Source: Bacteroidota bacterium
GTDB taxonomy: Bacteria; Bacteroidota; Bacteroidia; Sphingobacteriales; Sphingobacteriaceae
Reading direction: 5' to 3'
Length of the DNA stretch: 64,000 nt
NCBI GenBank assembly: GCA_023450085.1
Contig: JAEXHI010000010.1
Coordinates: forward strand, 62,001-126,000
In this document: positions 60,412 through 64,000 of the stretch, piece by piece
Layout: the number at the start of each line of letters is the position of its first letter
How positions within the stretch are numbered: the first letter of the stretch is position 1
Translations under genes and position numbers: made by a program
Notes under the pieces: model-generated
Told to the model about the DNA's origin: nothing
What the model saw: the letters and a program-made list of their open reading frames with translations, nothing else
Database searches by the model: none

Positions 60412-61357
60412 TTTTTCTATTCACCACATATTCTTCTACAGCTTCTTTGGTGGTAAGCCAGTTTTTGCCTTCTTTGTATGCGTCTATTTTACCTTGCCTT
60501 GCCAATAAGCTAACGTATTCTTGCCCGTAAGGAAAGCTAGGCTCAGAAACAATGCTTGAGATGGGTTCATAATCATCATAACTTTTACCGGGTAGCGAAT
60601 TGATATACATGTTTAAAGATCGTTCGGTTGCCTGTAGCATCAATAAGCAAAGCTTATGATAGCTTCCTTTGTTTGCTTGATTAAGCGCCTCATAGTATTT
60701 TTTCCTGTCATTTTTAAGGATAATTGCAGGTGGAAATCCTTTTCGCATCAATAAAAGATTCATTGCTAGCCGAACAGTACGGCCATTCCCATCAAAAAAA
60801 GGATGTATCCAAACTAGTTTGTGATGAAATAATGTGGCTAAAACTAAATCATCAACATTGATAGGATTGGTGTTCGCAAAAGAAACCAGTTCGTCAAAAA
60901 GATCGGGAACTATTTTAGCGTTTGGAGGCGTGAAGTTCGCTCCAACAATACGAACACCGCCATTTCTTAATCGTCCGGCAAATTCATCTTCGATATTTTT
61001 TAAGATATAGCCATGCAGGTTTAAGATGTCAATACTTCTTAAAGTATAGGCAGGATTTACTAAGCCATACAGGTAGTCTATCGCTTTTTCATGGTTAACT
61101 ACTTCAAAATGTTCTCTTAAAGATTTGCCGCCAACAGTAATCCCTTCTTCTAAAATAAGTTGTGTTTCACGAAGATTGAGGGTGTTGCCTTCAATACTGT
61201 TGGAGTTGTAAGTCCATTCAAGGCTAAGTTGATCCTTAATTTTTTGCAATACAGTGTTAGGCAAAGGCCTCGATTGGTCAATCTTTGCTTTTTTCTCGTA
61301 TAGCCGTTCTATTTGCGGCTTTAATTCTTCTAAATCTTTTAAGTCAAAATCCCACAT
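60401..61357 (-). CDS. Fic-family protein (probable AMP transferase)
   Basis: 318 residues. The inhibitory helix motif S52-x3-E56-G57 is in YNSNSIEGNT at the N-terminal side (class II). The catalytic loop H185-P-F-F-D-G-N-G-R193 is intact. A C-terminal segment (YVSLLARQGKIDAYKEGKNWLTTKEAVEEYV) resembles an excisionase/MerR-like DNA-binding helix-turn-helix. Fic proteins transfer AMP from ATP to target proteins; the target is unknown. No antitoxin gene is adjacent, consistent with the built-in inhibitory helix. Confidence 0.92.
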   Translation of the reverse strand: MWDFDLKDLEELKPQIERLYEKKAKIDQSRPLPNTVLQKIKDQLSLEWTYNSNSIEGNTLNLRETQLILEEGITVGGKSLREHFEVVNHEKAIDYLYGLVNPAYTLRSIDILNLHGYILKNIEDEFAGRLRNGGVRIVGANFTPPNAKIVPDLFDELVSFANTNPINVDDLVLATLFHHKLVWIHPFFDGNGRTVRLAMNLLLMRKGFPPAIILKNDRKKYYEALNQANKGSYHKLCLLMLQATERSLNMYINSLPGKSYDDYEPISSIVSEPSFPYGQEYVSLLARQGKIDAYKEGKNWLTTKEAVEEYVVNRKRKR

Positions 61358-61374
61358 CTTTTTAACATCGTTAT

Positions 61375-61382
61375 CAAATTTA
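61375..61382 (-). promoter_or_regulatory. -7 box for fic
   Basis: The minus strand reads TAAATTTG, an exact TAnnTTTG match, 17 bp upstream of the fic start codon. Confidence 0.5.
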
Positions 61383-61432
61383 TTTATTTTATCCGATATT
61401 AAAAATTTTATTTAATTTAAACTTCTTCTGTG

Positions 61433-61440
61433 TACCTTTG
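61433..61440 (+). promoter_or_regulatory. -7 box for ispH
   Basis: TACCTTTG matches TAnnTTTG exactly, 10 bp before the ATG at 61451. It lies downstream of another in-frame ATG at 61430, which therefore cannot be the start of this transcript's protein. Confidence 0.6.
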
Positions 61441-61450
61441 TATATTCATT

Positions 61451-62299
61451 ATGAGCTATAATTTAAAAGTTACGATAGACAAATCATCAGGTTTCTGTTT
61501 TGGAGTGGTTTACGCCATTGATATGGCAGAAGACATTCTGGACAGGGAAGATTATTTGTATTGTCTTGGTGATATCGTTCATAACGATGAAGAAGTAGAG
61601 CGTTTGAGAGCAAAAGGTCTTCGTATCATTGATCATGAAAAGCTCAAAGAACTTCATAATGAAAAAGTGCTAATTAGAGCACATGGCGAAGCACCTTCGA
61701 CTTACGAGCTAGCTTTGGCAAACAATCTTACGTTGATTGATGCTTCCTGTCCAGTAGTACTCAAGCTGCAAAATCGAATCAAAAATTCTCATGATGATGA
61801 TGAGCAGATCCTCATCTTTGGGAAGCATGGTCATGCTGAAGTAATTGGTTTGCAAGGTCAAACAGATGGCAAAGCCTTGGTTTTTATGGATATTGCCGAG
61901 TTGGACAATGTTGAACTGCCAAATAAATTTACTTTATACAGCCAAACCACTAAAAGTGTAGATAAATTTTATCAGATTAAAGACGAGCTGATCAGAAGAG
62001 GTTACGATGTAAAGGCAAATGATACCATCTGTAGACAAGTTTCTAACCGCTACGAAGAGCTGGAGGAATTTGTAAAAGACTTTGATAAAATCATATTCGT
62101 TTCTGGTAAAAAATCTTCGAATGGAAAAGTGCTTTATGATGTGTGCAAGAAATACAACGACGAGTCTTATTTCATTTCGAATGTAGAAGAATTGGATAAG
62201 GACTGGTTCCAGCCTAACGATCGTATAGGTATTTGCGGCGCAACATCAACCCCGATGTGGCTGATGGAAAATGTGAAAGCAGAGATCGAATCTTACTAG
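61451..62299 (+). CDS. ispH: 4-hydroxy-3-methylbut-2-enyl diphosphate reductase
   Basis: About 282 residues. The three iron-sulfur cysteines are in SGFCFGV (Cys16), DASCPVV and DTICRQVSNRYEEL; the catalytic Glu region is HGHAEVIGLQGQ, followed by YSQTTKS and ICGATSTPMWL. IspH makes IPP and DMAPP, the last step of the MEP isoprenoid pathway. The start at MSYNLKV is set by the promoter position. The TNRQ motif of other IspH proteins is SNRY here, in the style of the phylum. Confidence 0.94.
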   Translation: MSYNLKVTIDKSSGFCFGVVYAIDMAEDILDREDYLYCLGDIVHNDEEVERLRAKGLRIIDHEKLKELHNEKVLIRAHGEAPSTYELALANNLTLIDASCPVVLKLQNRIKNSHDDDEQILIFGKHGHAEVIGLQGQTDGKALVFMDIAELDNVELPNKFTLYSQTTKSVDKFYQIKDELIRRGYDVKANDTICRQVSNRYEELEEFVKDFDKIIFVSGKKSSNGKVLYDVCKKYNDESYFISNVEELDKDWFQPNDRIGICGATSTPMWLMENVKAEIESY

Positions 62300-62462
62300 A
62301 CTTTTTTGTTGTAAAGTTGAAATGTAGTAAAGCATGAAGGTTGGTTCGGGTGGTCAACTGGAAACTGTTAATTGAAAACTGCCAACTGAAAACTTATGTC
62401 TCCTCTGTGTCTTAAAATCTAAAATCTTTCCCGTACATACAGGATAAAATTGTAAATCAAGT

Positions 62463-62470
62463 TATATTTG
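62463..62470 (+). promoter_or_regulatory. -7 box for hemH
   Basis: TATATTTG matches TAnnTTTG exactly, 17 bp before the hemH ATG at 62488. Confidence 0.55.
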
Positions 62471-62487
62471 CGGCAAATAAGAAATTA

Positions 62488-63498
62488 ATGGCCAAAAAAG
62501 GTATACTATTAGTTAATCTGGGTACTCCAGATAGTCCTGAAGTAAAAGATGTAAGAAAGTATCTTGATCAATTTTTAATGGATGAACGGGTAATTGATAT
62601 CCCGAAACTTAATAGAACATTATTGGTTAAAGGAATCATTGTACCTTTTCGTAGCCCTAAAACGGCGAAGCTCTATCAAAAAATATGGGATGAAAATGGC
62701 TCGCCTTTGCTGTATTACAGTGAGCAGCAAGCCAAAATGCTCCAAGATAAGCTAGGAAGCGAATATCAGGTTGAGTTGGCAATGCGTTATCAAAGTCCAT
62801 CTATAGAAGGCGCTTTGGAAAATTTAAAAAAGGGATTGGTAAGTAGTATCAAAGTAATTCCTTTATTCCCTCAGTATGCATCGGCTAGTACAGGTTCCGT
62901 GTTGCAATTAGTGATGGAGTTGTTGAGTAAATGGCCAACAATACCTCCCGTGTCTTTTGTGAATTCGTTTCACGACAATGATTTGATGTTGGAAATATTT
63001 GCAGATAATGCAAGAAAGCATGGTGTTGAAAATTATGATCATGTGTTGTTTAGTTTCCATGGTTTGCCACAAAGGCAAATGACTAAATCAGATCATACAG
63101 GAAAGTACTGCTTGAAAGTAAATAACTGCTGCGAAAATTATAATAATGCAAATAAGTTTTGCTATTCGGCGCAATGCCACAATACTGCAAAACTTTTAGC
63201 AGAGAAATTACAGCTTTCCCGTGAAAATTATTCAGTTTGCTACCAGTCGCGTTTAGGAAAGGAACCTTGGATACAGCCATATACTACGGATGTGTTGAAG
63301 AAATTGGCTGCTGAAGGTAAAAAACGTCTTTTGGTGTTTAGTCCAGCATTTGTGGCTGATTGTTTAGAGACCATTTACGAAATCACGGTAGAATATAACG
63401 AAGAATTTAAAGAGCTTGGCGGGGAGCATGTGCAATTGGTAGAAAGCTTGAATACAGATGAAAGATTTATAGAAGTCTTAGCCGAAATGTCGATATAA
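62488..63498 (+). CDS. hemH: Ferrochelatase
   Basis: 336 residues. Motifs are GILLVNLGTPDSP at the start, PLFPQYASASTGSV, the metal-site His191 in LFSFHGLPQRQ, and the acidic SPAFVADCLETIYEI. It inserts iron into protoporphyrin. A cysteine cluster (C208, C214, C215, C225, C230) follows the His motif and could hold an iron-sulfur centre, as in some other bacterial ferrochelatases. It overlaps the next gene by 1 nt (TAATG). Confidence 0.95.
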   Translation: MAKKGILLVNLGTPDSPEVKDVRKYLDQFLMDERVIDIPKLNRTLLVKGIIVPFRSPKTAKLYQKIWDENGSPLLYYSEQQAKMLQDKLGSEYQVELAMRYQSPSIEGALENLKKGLVSSIKVIPLFPQYASASTGSVLQLVMELLSKWPTIPPVSFVNSFHDNDLMLEIFADNARKHGVENYDHVLFSFHGLPQRQMTKSDHTGKYCLKVNNCCENYNNANKFCYSAQCHNTAKLLAEKLQLSRENYSVCYQSRLGKEPWIQPYTTDVLKKLAAEGKKRLLVFSPAFVADCLETIYEITVEYNEEFKELGGEHVQLVESLNTDERFIEVLAEMSI

Positions 63499-64000
63499 TG
63501 GATAGCAAACACTTAGAAAAACTTGAGCTTTTAACCAAAAGAACGGAAGGTGAATATCAGGCCTTCTTGTACGATTGTGATGGGACCTTGGCGGATAATA
63601 TGATGGCGCATAAGTTGGCCTACAAAGAAGTGGCTGCAAATTATGGCGTGGGATTAGATTTGAATATGGTAGATGAATTTGCGGGGATGCCAACTGCTAT
63701 TTTTGCTAACGAAATTACCAAGAGATACGGTGTTCCATTGCCTGATACTTTTGCAAGCGAAAAATCACAAATCTTTATCGATAAATATATTGAACAAACC
63801 CAGCCTATTTCTTACGTGGCAGAACATTTGAAGAGTCACGTTGGGAAAGTTAAAATAGCGGTGGTGTCTGGTGGTAGCAGAAAAACGGTGACCAAAACTT
63901 TAACGGTACTTGGGCTAATTGATTTGATTGATGTAATGGTTTGTGCAGGAGAAACACCAAAAGGAAAGCCAGCACCAGATCCGTTTTTGGCTGCAGCCGA
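63498..64000 (+). CDS. HAD-superfamily hydrolase, cut by the right edge
   Basis: 167 codons are present without a stop. HAD motifs are the nucleophile D-x-D in FLYDCDGTLADN, motif II in IAVVSGGSRKTVTKT, and the start of motif III in GKPAPDPFL. It has the cap and length of beta-phosphoglucomutase/phosphoglycolate-phosphatase-like proteins. The substrate is unknown. The ATG overlaps the hemH stop, so translation is probably coupled. Confidence 0.88.
   Translation, partial: MDSKHLEKLELLTKRTEGEYQAFLYDCDGTLADNMMAHKLAYKEVAANYGVGLDLNMVDEFAGMPTAIFANEITKRYGVPLPDTFASEKSQIFIDKYIEQTQPISYVAEHLKSHVGKVKIAVVSGGSRKTVTKTLTVLGLIDLIDVMVCAGETPKGKPAPDPFLAAA

Noticed and set aside
61430..61450. Upstream start for ispH
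   Set aside because: The ATG at 61430 lies before the exact -7 box at 61433-61440, so it would not be in the transcript.
1..64000. tRNA, rRNA, insertion sequence, prophage or integrase genes
   Set aside because: No T-loop or acceptor patterns, rRNA blocks, transposase DDE motifs or integrase tyrosine motifs were seen when reading both strands by eye. A covariance-model search would settle the RNA genes.

Overview
The window is a stretch of a Bacteroidota chromosome, most probably a Sphingobacteriaceae member close to Pedobacter. Reasons: a complete type IX secretion/gliding cluster gldKLMN, a porW/sprE-type lipoprotein, many families typical of the phylum (DUF4271, DUF5690, DUF3050, head-GIN DUF2807, DUF4349, bacterial GH3), TAnnTTTG-type -7 promoter boxes, few Shine-Dalgarno sequences, and signal peptides that nearly all place Gln at +1. 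No rRNA, tRNA, CRISPR array, transposase, integrase or prophage was recognised. Most of the window is core genome; genus-level assignment is an inference.

Layout. 1-7.2 kb: a possible gene tail at the left edge, a DUF433/DUF5615 toxin-antitoxin pair, an MFS-like DUF5690 protein, a dispersed repeat, then minus-strand genes for a DUF3050 protein, a sugar O-acetyltransferase, a JmjC-like cupin, an SDR and HemW. 7.2-11.1 kb (+): ppnP, an Omp85/TamA-like outer-membrane protein, DUF4271 and hemD. 11.4-16.2 kb (+): gldK-gldL-gldM-gldN closed by a strong terminator. 16.2-23.4 kb (-): porW/sprE, a class A penicillin-binding protein and uvrC. 23.4-29.5 kb (+): atpZ, a small membrane protein and atpB-E-F-H-A-G; the beta and epsilon genes are not here. 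29.6-34.9 kb (+): an acid phosphatase, small membrane and lipoproteins, a repeat-rich region that encloses one unrecognised membrane protein, and an M28 peptidase. 34.8-42.3 kb (mainly -): YARHG lipoprotein, DUF2306, CBS protein, GH3, LptB, RecJ, then an MBL hydrolase (+) and an orphan response regulator. 42.4-52.6 kb: YceI (-), then mutL, two rhomboids, an EEP phosphatase, cysS, an M28/glutaminyl-cyclase-like lipoprotein, an NTF2-like protein and a catalytically degenerate GDPD (all +). 52.6-64 kb: a copper ATPase with HMA chaperone (-), a 39-residue small ORF, rlmD with two unknown genes, a head-GIN protein (-), an immunity-like small protein, a PyrR-like phosphoribosyltransferase, a second repeat copy, a Fic protein (-), ispH, hemH and a HAD hydrolase cut by the right edge.

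Functional links. GldK/L/M/N and PorW/SprE belong to the same T9SS machine, here separated by uvrC and a PBP. Haem synthesis is represented by hemW, hemD and hemH at separate sites. Nine apparent signal-peptidase-I substrates begin with Gln after the predicted cut, and a periplasmic glutaminyl-cyclase candidate is encoded in the same window.

I found no clearly new multi-gene system. The items most worth a second look are a dispersed repeat family with a conserved reading frame, a membrane gene sandwiched between duplicated palindromic repeats, a GDPD-fold protein that has lost its catalytic histidines, and a 39-codon ORF with a near-ideal promoter.
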